Origin: Streptomyces violascens
GTDB lineage: Bacteria; Actinomycetota; Actinomycetes; Streptomycetales; Streptomycetaceae
Assembly: GCF_014649955.1 (NCBI RefSeq)
Contig: NZ_BMUA01000013.1
Coordinates: forward strand, 62,001 to 126,000
Reading direction: 5' to 3'
DNA length: 64,000 bases
Under the pieces are notes generated by a model. The model had not been told where the DNA came from, ran no database searches, and worked only from the letters and a program-made list of their open reading frames with translations. The position numbers and the translations under genes were made by a program. Shown here piece by piece: positions 34,081-43,265 of this stretch (positions within the stretch are counted from its first letter, which is position 1; every line of letters starts with the position of its first letter).

Positions 34081-34748
34081 CAGTGACCGCCCTCCTCGGG
34101 ACCCTGGGCGAACGCCGCCTCGACCTTTTCGACCTCGTCGGTACGCATCATGACGTGCACCAGGTCGCCTTCCTGCAGCACCGTCTGGGACGTCGGAAGC
34201 ACCGCTTCGCCCAGCCGGGTGAGGAACGCGACACGGACGCCGGTCTCCTCCTGCAGCTTGCTGATCTTGTGACCGATCCAGGCCGTCGAGGTGTGCACCT
34301 CGGCCAGCTGCACGCCACCGCTCGGGTCGCGCCACAACGGCTCCGCGCCGGACGGCAGCAGCCGCCGCAGCATCTGGTCGGCGGTCCAGCTGACCGTCGC
34401 GACCGTCGGAATGCCGAGCCGCTGGTAGACCTCGGCACGGCGCGGGTCGTAGATCCGCGCCGCCACGTTCTCGATGCCGAACATCTCGCGCGCCACCCGG
34501 GCCGCGATGATGTTGGAGTTGTCACCGCTGGACACCGCGGCGAACGCCCCGGCCTCCTCGATGCCCGCCTCGCGCAGGGTGTCCTGGTCGAAGCCGACGC
34601 CGGTGACCCGGCGCCCGCCGAAGCCCGAACCCAGCCGACGGAAGGCCGTGGGGTCCTGATCGATCACCGCGACCGTGTGCCCCTGCTGTTCCAGGGTCTG
34701 CGCGAGAGCGGCTCCCACTCGCCCGCAGCCCATGATGACGATGTGCAC
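34080..34748 (-). CDS. TrkA-type NAD-binding potassium-channel regulator (first of a pair)
   Basis: The 222-residue protein has the Rossmann motif MHIVIMGCGRVGAALAQTLE, Asp in VAVIDQD at the end of the second strand, and an RCK-C half with QTVLQEGDLVHVMM near residue 190. It is a paralogue of the next gene and is translated with it. The pair probably forms a hetero-oligomeric cytoplasmic ring that controls a potassium transporter; the divergent permease at 34977 is the obvious candidate. Confidence 0.9.
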   Translation of the reverse strand: MHIVIMGCGRVGAALAQTLEQQGHTVAVIDQDPTAFRRLGSGFGGRRVTGVGFDQDTLREAGIEEAGAFAAVSSGDNSNIIAARVAREMFGIENVAARIYDPRRAEVYQRLGIPTVATVSWTADQMLRRLLPSGAEPLWRDPSGGVQLAEVHTSTAWIGHKISKLQEETGVRVAFLTRLGEAVLPTSQTVLQEGDLVHVMMRTDEVEKVEAAFAQGPEEGGH

Positions 34749-34976
34749 GTCCCCTTACCCCGCACTCCTGGTCGCCCCGATGACCTGCGCAAACACCCTG
34801 CTCACTACTTCCTTCTCGGCTAGCCGGGCAACAGCGTGGCAACAAAAATCCACGTTGCCGCCTGATGAGCTTATGCGGCCCGCCCGGCGATGCACTCACT
34901 CAGTGCCCCCATCACGCAAACCCGTCGACGGGAGCCGGGTGGGCCTTATTAAGACAGAGCGCTTACGATCCTCTGC
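34749..34976. promoter_or_regulatory. Divergent promoter region, trkA pair / APC permease
   Basis: These 228 nt separate two divergent units. The part before the permease is AT-richer (around 34,948-34,970, with CCTTATTAAGACAGAGCG and TTACGAT) and probably contains its promoter. No perfect palindrome or riboswitch-like fold was seen by eye. Confidence 0.4.
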
Positions 34977-37022
34977 GTGTCCAAACTGACCGACGTGCCC
35001 AAACGGATCCTGATCGGCCGGGCGCTGCGCAGCGACAAGCTGGGAGAAACGCTCCTCCCCAAGCGCATCGCACTCCCCGTCTTTGCCTCCGACCCGCTCT
35101 CGTCCGTTGCGTACGCCCCCGGAGAAGTACTCCTGGTGCTTTCCGTGGCGGGTGTGTCGGCGTACCACTTCAGCCCCTGGATCGCGGTCGCGGTCGTGGT
35201 GCTGATGTTCACCGTGGTCGCCTCCTACCGGCAGAACGTGCACGCCTACCCGAGCGGCGGCGGCGACTACGAGGTCGCCACCACCAACCTCGGTCCCAAG
35301 GCCGGACTCACCGTCGCCTCAGCCCTGCTGGTCGACTACGTGCTGACGGTGGCCGTCTCGATCGCCTCCGGCATCGAGAACCTCGGCTCCGCGATCCCCT
35401 TCGTCGTCGAGCACAAGGTGCTGTGCGCCGTCGCCGTGATCGTGCTGCTCACCCTGATGAACCTGCGCGGCGTGAAGGAGTCGGGCAAGCTCTTCGCGAT
35501 CCCGACGTACGTCTTCGTCGCCGGCGTCTTCATCATGATCGCCTGGGGGGCGTACCGGGGCCTGGTCATGGGCGACACCATGAAGGCACCGACCGCCGAC
35601 TACACGGTCCGGGCCGAGCACCAGGGCCTGGCCGGCTTCGCCCTCGTCTTCCTGCTCCTGCGCGCCTTCTCCTCCGGCTGCGCAGCCCTCACCGGCGTCG
35701 AGGCCATCAGCAACGGCGTGCCCGCCTTCCGCAAGCCCAAGTCGAAGAACGCCGCCAGCACCCTGGCCCTGATGGGCGCCCTGGCCGTCACCATGTTCTG
35801 CGGCATCATCGCGCTGGCCATGAGCACCCACGTACGGATGGCCGAGAAGCCCGGCGAGGACCTGCTGCACAACGGCACCCCGCTCGGCTCCGGATACGTC
35901 CAGAACCCGGTGATCTCCCAGGTGGCCGAGGCCGTCTTCGGCAACGGCAGCTTCCTGTTCATCGTGCTCGCCGCGGCCACCGCCCTCGTCCTGTTCCTCG
36001 CCGCGAACACCGCCTACAACGGCTTCCCGCTGCTCGGCTCGATCCTCGCCCAGGACCGCTACCTGCCCCGCCAGCTGCACACCCGCGGCGACCGCCTCGC
36101 GTTCTCCAACGGCATCGTGCTGCTCGCCGGCGCGGCCGTCCTGCTCGTGGTGATCTACGGGGCGGACTCGACCCGGCTGATCCAGCTGTACATCGTCGGC
36201 GTCTTCGTGTCGTTCACGCTCAGCCAGACCGGCATGGTCCGGCACTGGAACCGCCACCTGGCCACCGAGCGGGACCCGGCCAAGCGCCGCCGCATGATCC
36301 GCTCGCGCGCGATCAACGCGTTCGGCGCGTTCTTCACCGGCCTGGTGCTCGTGGTCGTCCTCGCGACGAAGTTCACCCACGGCGCCTGGGTCGCGCTGCT
36401 CGGCATGGTGATCTTCTACGGAACGATGACCGCGATCCGCAAGCACTACGACCGGGTCTCCGAGGAGATCGCGGCCCCCGACGAGCCCAGCGACGACAGC
36501 GTGCGGCCCTCGCGCGTGCACTCGATCGTCCTGGTCTCCAAGGTCCACCGCCCCACCCTGCGCGCCCTCGCCTACGCCAAGCTGATGCGCTCCGACCAGC
36601 TGGAAGCGCTGTCGATCTCGGTCGACCCGGCCGAGACGAAGGCCCTCAAGGAGGAGTGGGAGCGGCGCGGCATCAACGTACCGCTCAAGATCCTCGACTC
36701 GCCCTACCGCGAGATCACCCGGCCGATCATCGAGTACGTCCGGGGCCTGCGCCGCGAGAGCCCGCGCGACGCGATCAGCGTGTTCATCCCCGAGTACGTG
36801 GTGGGCCACTGGTACGAGCACCTGCTGCACAACCAGAGCGCGCTGCGGCTCAAGGGCCGCCTCCTGTTCACCCCCGGCGTCATGGTGACCTCCGTCCCCT
36901 ACCAGCTGGAGTCCTCCGAGGCCGCCAAGAAGCGCGCCCGCAGGCGGGCGGACTGGAACGCGCCGGGTTCGGTGCGACGGGGCCCGGTGTCCCGGCCCAA
37001 GGAGCCGAGCAACAAGAGCTGA
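34977..37022 (+). CDS. Large APC-family permease, possibly a KimA-like potassium transporter
   Basis: The 681-residue protein has about 12 membrane helices and a roughly 200-residue cytoplasmic C-terminal domain. Conserved stretches are LPVFASDPLSSVAYAPGE near residue 35, AYPSGGGDYEVA near residue 90 and SSGCAALTGVEAISNGVPAF near residue 237. This layout, with the C-terminal domain, matches the DUF/KUP-like APC group that includes Bacillus subtilis KimA. The neighbouring TrkA pair supports a potassium role, but amino-acid transport cannot be excluded. GTG 34977 is the likely start. Confidence 0.83.
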   Translation: MSKLTDVPKRILIGRALRSDKLGETLLPKRIALPVFASDPLSSVAYAPGEVLLVLSVAGVSAYHFSPWIAVAVVVLMFTVVASYRQNVHAYPSGGGDYEVATTNLGPKAGLTVASALLVDYVLTVAVSIASGIENLGSAIPFVVEHKVLCAVAVIVLLTLMNLRGVKESGKLFAIPTYVFVAGVFIMIAWGAYRGLVMGDTMKAPTADYTVRAEHQGLAGFALVFLLLRAFSSGCAALTGVEAISNGVPAFRKPKSKNAASTLALMGALAVTMFCGIIALAMSTHVRMAEKPGEDLLHNGTPLGSGYVQNPVISQVAEAVFGNGSFLFIVLAAATALVLFLAANTAYNGFPLLGSILAQDRYLPRQLHTRGDRLAFSNGIVLLAGAAVLLVVIYGADSTRLIQLYIVGVFVSFTLSQTGMVRHWNRHLATERDPAKRRRMIRSRAINAFGAFFTGLVLVVVLATKFTHGAWVALLGMVIFYGTMTAIRKHYDRVSEEIAAPDEPSDDSVRPSRVHSIVLVSKVHRPTLRALAYAKLMRSDQLEALSISVDPAETKALKEEWERRGINVPLKILDSPYREITRPIIEYVRGLRRESPRDAISVFIPEYVVGHWYEHLLHNQSALRLKGRLLFTPGVMVTSVPYQLESSEAAKKRARRRADWNAPGSVRRGPVSRPKEPSNKS

Positions 37023-37166
37023 GCCGAGCGGCGCCGGGCTCGACCCGAGCCGGGCGTGAGCCGAGCCGTGCCTGTGGCGGGCGGCCGGGCGACACCCACG
37101 TAGACTGGTGGGCTGTCCGCCCGGCCGCCCGCCGCTTTCCCCTCTTCCCCCTGGAGTCACCCACCC

Positions 37167-38507
37167 ATGCAGCAGAACGCACCCGAGCCGTCGCTGTCGT
37201 CGCTGGTCGGGGAGGAGTACGAGGTCGAGGTCGGCCCCGTCGCACACGGCGGCCACTGCATCGCCCGCACTGCCGAGGGCCGCGTCCTGTTCGTACGCCA
37301 CGCCCTGCCCGGCGAGAAGATCGTCGCCCGGGTCACCGAGGGCGAGGAGGATTCGCGCTTCCTGCGGGCGGACGCCGTCCAGATCCTGGAACCCTCCAAG
37401 GACCGGGTCGAGGCCCCCTGCCCCTTCGCCGGCCCCGGCAAGTGCGGCGGCTGCGACTGGCAGCACGCCAAGCCCGGTGCCCAGCGCCGCCTCAAGGGCG
37501 AGGTCATCGCCGAGCAGCTCCGCCGGCTCGCGGGCCTGACTCCCGAGGAGGCCGGCTGGGACGGCACGGTCGTTCCCGCCGAGGGCGACAAGCTGCCCGC
37601 GGGCCAGGTTCCGGCGTGGCGCACCCGCGTCCAGTACGCGATCGACGACGAGGGCCGCGCGGGCCTGCGCAAGCACCGCTCGCACGACGTGGAGCCGGTC
37701 GACCACTGCATGATCGCGGCGCCGGGCGTGACGGAGCTGGGCATCGAGAAGCGGGAGTGGCCGCAGCTGGCGTCGGTCGAGGCGATCGCGTCCTCGGGCT
37801 CGCACGACCGCCAGGTGGTCCTCACCCCGAACCCGGGCGGCCGCCTCCCCCTGGTCGAACTCGACAAGCCCGTCTCGGTCCTCCGCGTCGAGGAGAAGGA
37901 CGGCGGAGTCCACCGGGTCCACGGCCGGGCCTTCGTCCGCGAGCGTGCGGACGGCCGCACCTACCGCGTCGGCATGGGCGGTTTCTGGCAGGTCCACCCG
38001 CAGGCCCCGGACACCCTGGTGAAGGCTGTGATGCAGGGCCTGATGCCGCGCAAGGGCGAGATGGCGCTCGACCTGTACTGCGGCGTCGGCCTGTTCGCGG
38101 GCGCGATCGCCGAGCGCGTCGGCGAGACCGGGGCGGTCCTCGGCATCGAGTCCTCCAAGCGAGCCGTCGAGGACGCCCGCCACAACCTGGCCGACCTGCC
38201 CCGGGTCCGCATCGAGCAGGGCAAGGTCGAGCAGGTCCTGCCCCGCACCAAGATCACCGAAGCGGACCTGATCGTCCTGGACCCGCCCCGCGCGGGCGCC
38301 GGCAAGCAGACGGTCAAGCACCTGGCAGCCCTGGGCGCCCGCCGCATCGCCTACGTGGCCTGCGACCCGGCAGCCCTGGCCCGCGACCTGGCGTACTTCG
38401 CGGAGGCGGGGTACAGGCCGCGGACGCTGCGGGCGTTCGATCTGTTTCCCATGACGCATCATGTGGAGTGTGTGGCGATTTTGGAGCCTGCCGAAAAGGG
38501 CATCTGA
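37167..38507 (+). CDS. TRAM-domain SAM-dependent RNA (uracil-5-)methyltransferase; its 3' end is the integration site
   Basis: The 446-residue protein of the TrmA/RumA group has an N-terminal TRAM domain, Cys85, Cys93 and Cys96 of a [4Fe-4S] site (CPFAGPGKCGGCDWQ), the SAM motif LDLYCGVGLFAGAIAERVG near residue 307, LDPPRAGAGKQ near residue 372 and the catalytic Cys in YVACDPAALARDL. It methylates uracil C5 in 23S rRNA or tRNA. The last codons (TTT, TGT, ATT, TTG) are unlike Streptomyces usage, and a copy of the gene end lies at 45,555-45,599, so an integrating element seems to have replaced the original 3' end while keeping the frame. Confidence 0.92.
   Translation: MQQNAPEPSLSSLVGEEYEVEVGPVAHGGHCIARTAEGRVLFVRHALPGEKIVARVTEGEEDSRFLRADAVQILEPSKDRVEAPCPFAGPGKCGGCDWQHAKPGAQRRLKGEVIAEQLRRLAGLTPEEAGWDGTVVPAEGDKLPAGQVPAWRTRVQYAIDDEGRAGLRKHRSHDVEPVDHCMIAAPGVTELGIEKREWPQLASVEAIASSGSHDRQVVLTPNPGGRLPLVELDKPVSVLRVEEKDGGVHRVHGRAFVRERADGRTYRVGMGGFWQVHPQAPDTLVKAVMQGLMPRKGEMALDLYCGVGLFAGAIAERVGETGAVLGIESSKRAVEDARHNLADLPRVRIEQGKVEQVLPRTKITEADLIVLDPPRAGAGKQTVKHLAALGARRIAYVACDPAALARDLAYFAEAGYRPRTLRAFDLFPMTHHVECVAILEPAEKGI
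38460..38491 (+). repeat. Left attachment-site repeat (attL of element 1)
   Basis: The 32 bp starting CATGTGGAGTG and ending TGGAGCCTGC are repeated at 45,564-45,595 with three C/T differences. Both copies encode the conserved methyltransferase tail HVECVAILEPA in frame. Confidence 0.75.
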
Positions 38508-38540
38508 CCTGCGGGTTCTCTGGTGTACATTATGCGCGTT

Positions 38541-38599
38541 GTGGGCGTTACGGGCGATATCTTGACGCTGAAATGACGCTCGTGACGCGTATTTGACGC
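38541..38599. repeat. Identical 28-bp repeat plus iterated TGACGC motifs next to attL
   Basis: 38541-38568 is identical to 45634-45661. Four TGACGC motifs follow (38563, 38574, 38583, 38594), spaced 9-11 bp, all in the same orientation. Such iterated motifs beside an attachment core resemble arm-type recombinase sites. Confidence 0.6.
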
Positions 38600-38814
38600 T
38601 CGTTCTGATGGAGTGTCAGGTGGGTGTTCCTGCAGGTGGCGATGCGTTGGCTGTGTCTTGCGGGAGGCCCCGCTTTGCCATCTCTTGGTGAAAATCCGTG
38701 GGGCTTGGGTGGTGTTGGGACTCAGCAGGAGTGCGGTCCGTACGGGCTCCAGTGGCCGAGGAAGGGCTTGAGGTCGGCGCTGCTGGGCTTCGGCGGTGTG
38801 GGCAGCTTCGGTAC

Positions 38815-40085
38815 CTATGCGGACTCGGTGAGGCGTTGGATGTGTGCGTCTGCGAAGGCGATCCACACCTCGATCTCGGTCTTTTCCTGGCCGGGTGACA
38901 GAGAGGCGGCATGGTCTCGTACGGCTGTGACGTACTCGGCCAGGCGCTTGGCTTGGTGCCAGGCTTCTGCCTGTTCTTCGAGGTGTCTGACGCGGTAGGC
39001 GTGGGTGTAGGCGGCGCCGGCTTCTTGCATGGCGGCTTGCCAGTGCTGCTCTCTTTGTTCGGCAGCCTCCTGGTCTGCACGGCGTTCGCGTTCTGCTGCA
39101 TCGCCGCGGAGGGTGACTTCCTGGGCGATCTCGGCGAGTTGGTCTTCCAGCGGGCGGTTGGGGGCGTCGGCCCATTCCTCGGCGCGGTGCGGGGAGCCGC
39201 CGCTGAGGATGAAGCGCAGCCGGGATGCGCCTCCACGAGTATTTCTTGGCGTCGGCGAGTTCCTTGTCGGTGGGGATGTGCCCGCCGCGGTCCTGTTCCT
39301 GAAGGACGAGGAACCCAACTCTTTCGCCGTGAGCAGTGATGGTGAAATGCGGCGGTGCGCTCCGGCGCCGATGGGCTGGGGGAGCGCCTTGCGTCGGCCC
39401 GAGCGTCGCGACATGCCCCTGCGCTTCGACGGCGGTGATGAGTGCCTGGATGATGCGCAGGGCTCGCCCTTGGACAGATTTGGTAAGTCCCATGGGTTGG
39501 GGGCGCTTTTGGAGAGCGGCCACCAGGGTGTGGGGTCGGGTGAGTTTGGTCGGCAGGGGGAGCGGGGCGAGTACGGCGAGGCGCCAGGCTGGAATTTCGA
39601 CGAGCTTGATCTCGTAGCCGCGGTGAGTTCTATATCCGTACAGCTCGTGTGTGCGGGGGGTCTTTCCGGACTTGCGGGCGGCGTTGACCCGTGATGCCCA
39701 ATTCACTGCGTGCGGACCGGAGACGGTGGGCTTGGTGAGGCATCCGTTGTTGGTGGCCAATTCCTTGAGGAGTTCGTCCGTGTAGTCTGCCTGGGCCTTC
39801 GGCTTGGTCTTGGTGTGCGGTCGTGTTGGGATTCCGCCGGGCTCTGCAGGTGTTTTGTCGCTCTGTCCCACGGGGCAGGCGTCGCGCTCGACCAGGTACT
39901 GTCGCCCTTTGTCGGTCAGTCGCGCGCCCCAATAGTCACGGTGCTTGATGAATTTGATGAGCCCTCGGCTTTGCAGGGCTTGAGCGCTGATCTTGTAGGC
40001 GCTGTCTGTCCAGACTCCAATCGGGGCATCCCTTGTCTACCCAGTCGAGCACGGCCTGTTGACGTTCGTTGAGGTCCAGCTGCAC
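38815..40085 (-). pseudogene. Frameshifted element left-end gene (winged-helix start, coiled-coil end)
   Basis: Sense moves through three frames. GTG 40085, after GGAGG, begins VQLDLNERQQAVLDWV. A slip near 40,020, probably an extra C in CCCC, leads to GVWTDSAYKISAQALQSRGL, a winged-helix-like part. Sense runs to ELADAKKYSW near 39,240 and then continues in another frame with SRLRFILSGGSPHRAEEWAD and a long charged coiled coil (HWQAAMQEAGAAYTHAYRV), ending at 38815. The intact family is a Streptomyces hypothetical protein often linked to mobile elements. A second, shorter relic lies at 45,826-46,250 beside the second att copy. Confidence 0.6.
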
Positions 40086-40333
40086 TTGATGCCTCCAGTG
40101 GCTCCCCGTGAGTGCCGCCTACGAGACAATGCCCGCCGCATTCGCAGGTATCCCGGGGCCACACAAGGACGGAGTCCTGGGCGAGAGAGATCTGCTGCGC
40201 CGCATGGCCTGTCAACGGGCGAAGCGGCCGCAGCTGCGAGAGGCCACGGGAGGTGCGACGGCCATCGGCGCGGGGTTCGTGGTCGCCGCATAGGATCGAG
40301 CGGTCATGCGAAACTCTGTGCGGAGGCGTGAGC

Positions 40334-40609
40334 GTGGCAAACCTGGTGCGACAGCAGGCCATTGATGTTGAGGTCGCGTACCGCGGTTTCTGCTTTCAGG
40401 AGTCCGACGACGGTGCGGCGCCTGACCGATTTCCGACGGCTCTACGAGGGGGGAGCCTCAATCTGACGATGCGGCTCACGGACCCCTCCACGTGTAAGCG
40501 GGCAGGCCGCGTGATCGAGCGGGCACGCAAGGAGCGGCGTCAGTGGTACGTGGATGCCGACCGGATCAGTCGTGAGCAGGCGGCGCTACGGCTGCCACCA
40601 CTCTCTTGA
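40334..40609 (+). CDS. Small hypothetical protein (91 aa)
   Basis: The frame is open from 40112, but GTG 40334 follows GGAGG by 7 nt and gives a sensible 91-residue product (VANLVRQQAIDVEVAYRGF, later LTDPSTCKRAGRVIERARKE). It has no recognised domain; the basic C-terminus could bind nucleic acid. It lies between the divergent left-end pseudogene and the sigma-like genes inside element 1. Confidence 0.45.
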   Translation: MANLVRQQAIDVEVAYRGFCFQESDDGAAPDRFPTALRGGSLNLTMRLTDPSTCKRAGRVIERARKERRQWYVDADRISREQAALRLPPLS

Positions 40610-40803
40610 AGTGTTCCCTCATCGGTCTAACTCAGTTGGGGAATAGATCAGATGTAGTCGCGCTGCGAGTTAAGCGGGCAAGAATGGGAAAGTTCGGTCA
40701 CTCATGTCCCTAATGGGCGGATAGGGCGGTCTTATGTAGTGGGGGTGATCACTGGGGGCGCCAGCCGCCCGGTGCCGTGAGGGAATCCGTAGGGAGTTGG
40801 GCG

Positions 40804-41661
40804 ATGCCGCCTGCCGCGAACCGTTCACTGCTGGACACAGTCGAATCCGTCTTTCAAGCACTCGCTGCCGACCCGAATCCACTCACCCTTGACGGCGACC
40901 TATTCGGGCAAGACGTTCTGTCCAGGCCGGTTCCGGTAGACGAAGCGAGGTCACTGCTGCTCGAGTGCCCGGAAACGGACATGCGGGACGCCGTCTGGAG
41001 AGCGCTCGTCCACCGAGCTCGCAGTGGCACGGACCGGGACGCGTGGTTGCTCGCCGCAGTCGGAGTCATGCTGCCGGGGCTGCGCAGTATCAGCAGGAAG
41101 CAGGCAGGCGGGCCGCAGGTGGACCGCGGAGATCTGGACTCGGAGGCGGTCGCCGAGTTCTTGTCCGAGATGCACAAGGCCGACCCCATGGCCGACGGCC
41201 TGTCGAAGCGGCTGTGGTGGGCGGCTTTCCGAGGCGCATACCGTGCCCGTCGGCACGACCTGGACGCCGTTCGGCATCTCGCGTCGGATCTCGGCGAGAG
41301 TATCCCCTCGGTACTGCGTTCCCCCAGTCACCCAGATCTCGCGCTGGCCAGGCTGTGTGAGGAGAAGGTCATCAGCCAAGCGGAAGGGGACCTCATCGGC
41401 CGAACCCGAATCGAAGGCGAACCGCTTGCAGCCGCTGCGCGGCGACTCGGCATCAGTTACGAGGCGTGCAGTAAGCGGCGCGGCCGCGCGGAACGCCGAG
41501 TCCTGGAGTACCTGACCCGACGTGAATCGGATCCGGTTCCGCCCGGCGCAACCGACTCCACTCGATCCTTCGCGCTGCGGAGCATCCGGCAGGGGGATCC
41601 GAGTATGAGAAGGAACGGGAACGGAACCGAAGCCTTCGGCGCAAGCTCTGTCGCAGCGTAA
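40804..41661 (+). CDS. Sigma-region-4-like HTH protein, copy 1
   Basis: This 285-residue soluble protein of element 1 has a helical N-terminus, SKRLWWAAFRGAYRARRH near residue 145 and, near residue 190, a helix-turn-helix like sigma region 4: ISQAEGDLIGRTRIEGE, then LAAAARRLGISYEACSKRRG. No region 2 core is evident, so it is probably a regulator rather than a complete sigma factor. ATG 40804 follows AGGGAG and is preferred over GTG 40777. The next gene is a diverged paralogue 15 nt downstream. Confidence 0.65.
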   Translation: MPPAANRSLLDTVESVFQALAADPNPLTLDGDLFGQDVLSRPVPVDEARSLLLECPETDMRDAVWRALVHRARSGTDRDAWLLAAVGVMLPGLRSISRKQAGGPQVDRGDLDSEAVAEFLSEMHKADPMADGLSKRLWWAAFRGAYRARRHDLDAVRHLASDLGESIPSVLRSPSHPDLALARLCEEKVISQAEGDLIGRTRIEGEPLAAAARRLGISYEACSKRRGRAERRVLEYLTRRESDPVPPGATDSTRSFALRSIRQGDPSMRRNGNGTEAFGASSVAA

Positions 41662-41676
41662 GGGAGAGGGGCCCCT

Positions 41677-42465
41677 ATGCCATGGGCAGGTGAATGGGCA
41701 CCGCTGGATTCGGTCGAGGCAGCGTTCCGAGCCATTGAATCCAGGTCGACAGCCTTCTCGCTTGATGTAGGCGGCATGAACATCGAGCACGAATTCCCGG
41801 GAGGAAAGGCCCCGTTGAGGGACCTCCGGAAGCGGCTTCTGGACAGAGGGACGTCCTACGCGGTCAGGGAAGACGTGTGGAAGGAGCTTGTCTTCCGGGC
41901 GCAGAGCCAGGGAGGGGACTGGCCCCTCGCTGCGGTGTGGATGATGGCGCCGGGACTGCGCGGAGCGGCGGCCCGAGTGGTGAGAGGAGGCGGGCTGCCC
42001 TTTCCGGACGTGGAGGCCGAAGTGATCGAGGGCTTCCTCAAGGAACTCAAGTCGATCGATGTCGATGCGCGCGGGGTGGCATCGCGGTTGTGGTGGGCCG
42101 GCTACCGGGCCGGCTTGCGTGCCCGGGCGACGTACACCGGCATGCTGCGAGCGGTTCCGCTTCCCGAGCCCTGGGCGTTGCACGCCCAGCGCCCGACTTC
42201 GGGGCACCCGGACTTCGTACTGGACCGGGCAGTGCGTGCCGGAGCTGTCACCGCCGACGAAGCCGAGCTGATCGGCCGTACCCGGATGGAGAACGAGGGG
42301 CTGGCGGACGCCGCGCGTCGCCTCGGCATCGGATATACCGCGTGCCGCATCCGGCGCGCGGTCGCCGAAGAACGCCTTGCTCGCTACCTGGTGGTCCCAG
42401 GAGCCGATGCCGGTTCGAATCGCCCTTCAAGCCCGACGCTCGCGGAATTGGCAGAGGCGGCCTGA
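41677..42465 (+). CDS. Sigma-region-4-like HTH protein, copy 2
   Basis: The 262-residue paralogue of the preceding gene shares VASRLWWAGYRAGLRARA, then HPDFVLD, and the HTH TADEAELIGRTRMENEGLAD with AARRLGIGYTACRIRR. The copies are clearly homologous in the last 90 residues and diverged before that, so the duplication is old. ATG 41677 follows GGGAGAGGGG. The stop is 1 nt before the excisionase-like start, so it belongs to the same operon. Function is inferred only from the HTH. Confidence 0.65.
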   Translation: MPWAGEWAPLDSVEAAFRAIESRSTAFSLDVGGMNIEHEFPGGKAPLRDLRKRLLDRGTSYAVREDVWKELVFRAQSQGGDWPLAAVWMMAPGLRGAAARVVRGGGLPFPDVEAEVIEGFLKELKSIDVDARGVASRLWWAGYRAGLRARATYTGMLRAVPLPEPWALHAQRPTSGHPDFVLDRAVRAGAVTADEAELIGRTRMENEGLADAARRLGIGYTACRIRRAVAEERLARYLVVPGADAGSNRPSSPTLAELAEAA

Positions 42466-42466
42466 C

Positions 42467-42781
42467 ATGAAACACAAGAACGAAGCCCCGCGGACCATGC
42501 TGTCCGAACCTGCGCAGGGAGGCATCGATGCGTCATCAGAGCACGTGGCTCAGAAAGAAACCACCACACAGGGAATCACCGTGCGGGAACTGCTTGCTCT
42601 GCCGGCCGTGGTGGATCTGCGCATGGCCGCCAAGGTGCTGCACATGGGCAGGAGCAAGGCGTACGAACTGGCCCAGCATGGCAGGTTCCCGTGCCCGCTG
42701 CTGAGGATCGGCACCACCTACCGCGTTCCCACCGCGCACCTGATCAGACTGGTGGGGCTGTCTGACCCCGAGGGTCTTTGA
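42467..42781 (+). CDS. Excisionase-like helix-turn-helix protein
   Basis: The 104-residue product carries a MerR/Xis-type HTH in its second half: LLALPAVVDLRMAAKVLHMG, then SKAYELAQHGRFPCPLLRIG and TYRVPTAHLIRLVGL. This pattern, ending in a wing that reads YRVP, is typical of excisionases and DNA-binding helpers in actinobacterial integrative elements. In intact elements xis is normally followed by int; here a small hypothetical gene follows 1 nt after the stop. Confidence 0.75.
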   Translation: MKHKNEAPRTMLSEPAQGGIDASSEHVAQKETTTQGITVRELLALPAVVDLRMAAKVLHMGRSKAYELAQHGRFPCPLLRIGTTYRVPTAHLIRLVGLSDPEGL

Positions 42782-42782
42782 G

Positions 42783-43265
42783 GTGAGCATCCTTGACCAA
42801 TTCCGGGGCGTCAGATGGGCGCCCCGGCATGGCTGGAGGTCCGACCGCGAGGTCGTCCTCGCCGTCAGAGCGGTCATCACCGAATACCTGGGCGGCGAAG
42901 CAGAGGACATTCTCCCTTCGGACGGCTTTGTCCCGGACGCTCTCGGAGCGGTGGTGGCGGCTCCCAGCAGGAACGGAACACCCAGGCCCTTCGTGGCAGT
43001 CAGGGCGGAACTACCGGTCGGCCTGCGAGCCGATCTCTGGGCATTCGGCACAGCTCTGGCAGTCGGGCTGGTCGGCAGTCGTGCTGAGTCCGGTGCTGGA
43101 GGGCTGCTGCTGGTCGGCCGTGAGCGCCATCTCGTCAGCGGACCGGGATGGGGACTTGCAGCCGCACTGATCGTCCAGCGGTTGGGCAGGCGGCCGGGAG
43201 ACTGTGACTTTCGTGTGTACAGGAACATGGCCGATCTGGCGGACCCGCTACGGCGGGCAGCATGA
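42783..43265 (+). CDS. Hypothetical protein of the integrative element
   Basis: No family is recognised for this 160-residue protein. Readable stretches are SILDQFRGVRWAPRHGWRSD at the start, VVLAVRAVITEYLGGEAEDI near residue 24 and AALIVQRLGRRPGDCDFRVY near residue 126. It looks soluble, with no Cys cluster or catalytic motif. GTG 42783 starts 1 nt after the xis-like stop, and its own stop overlaps the next start (ATGA), so it is part of one tightly packed operon. Confidence 0.6.
   Translation: MSILDQFRGVRWAPRHGWRSDREVVLAVRAVITEYLGGEAEDILPSDGFVPDALGAVVAAPSRNGTPRPFVAVRAELPVGLRADLWAFGTALAVGLVGSRAESGAGGLLLVGRERHLVSGPGWGLAAALIVQRLGRRPGDCDFRVYRNMADLADPLRRAA

Noticed and set aside
38459..39871. 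A single intact 470-residue minus-strand gene at the left end of element 1
   Set aside because: The sense frame changes near 39,240 and the rest of this ORF is Arg/Pro-rich out-of-frame reading, so the locus is treated as a pseudogene.
42390..42430. tRNA T-arm-like GGTTCGAATC
   Set aside because: It lies inside an intact coding frame (41,677-42,465), and no matching acceptor, D-arm or anticodon stem can be built around it.
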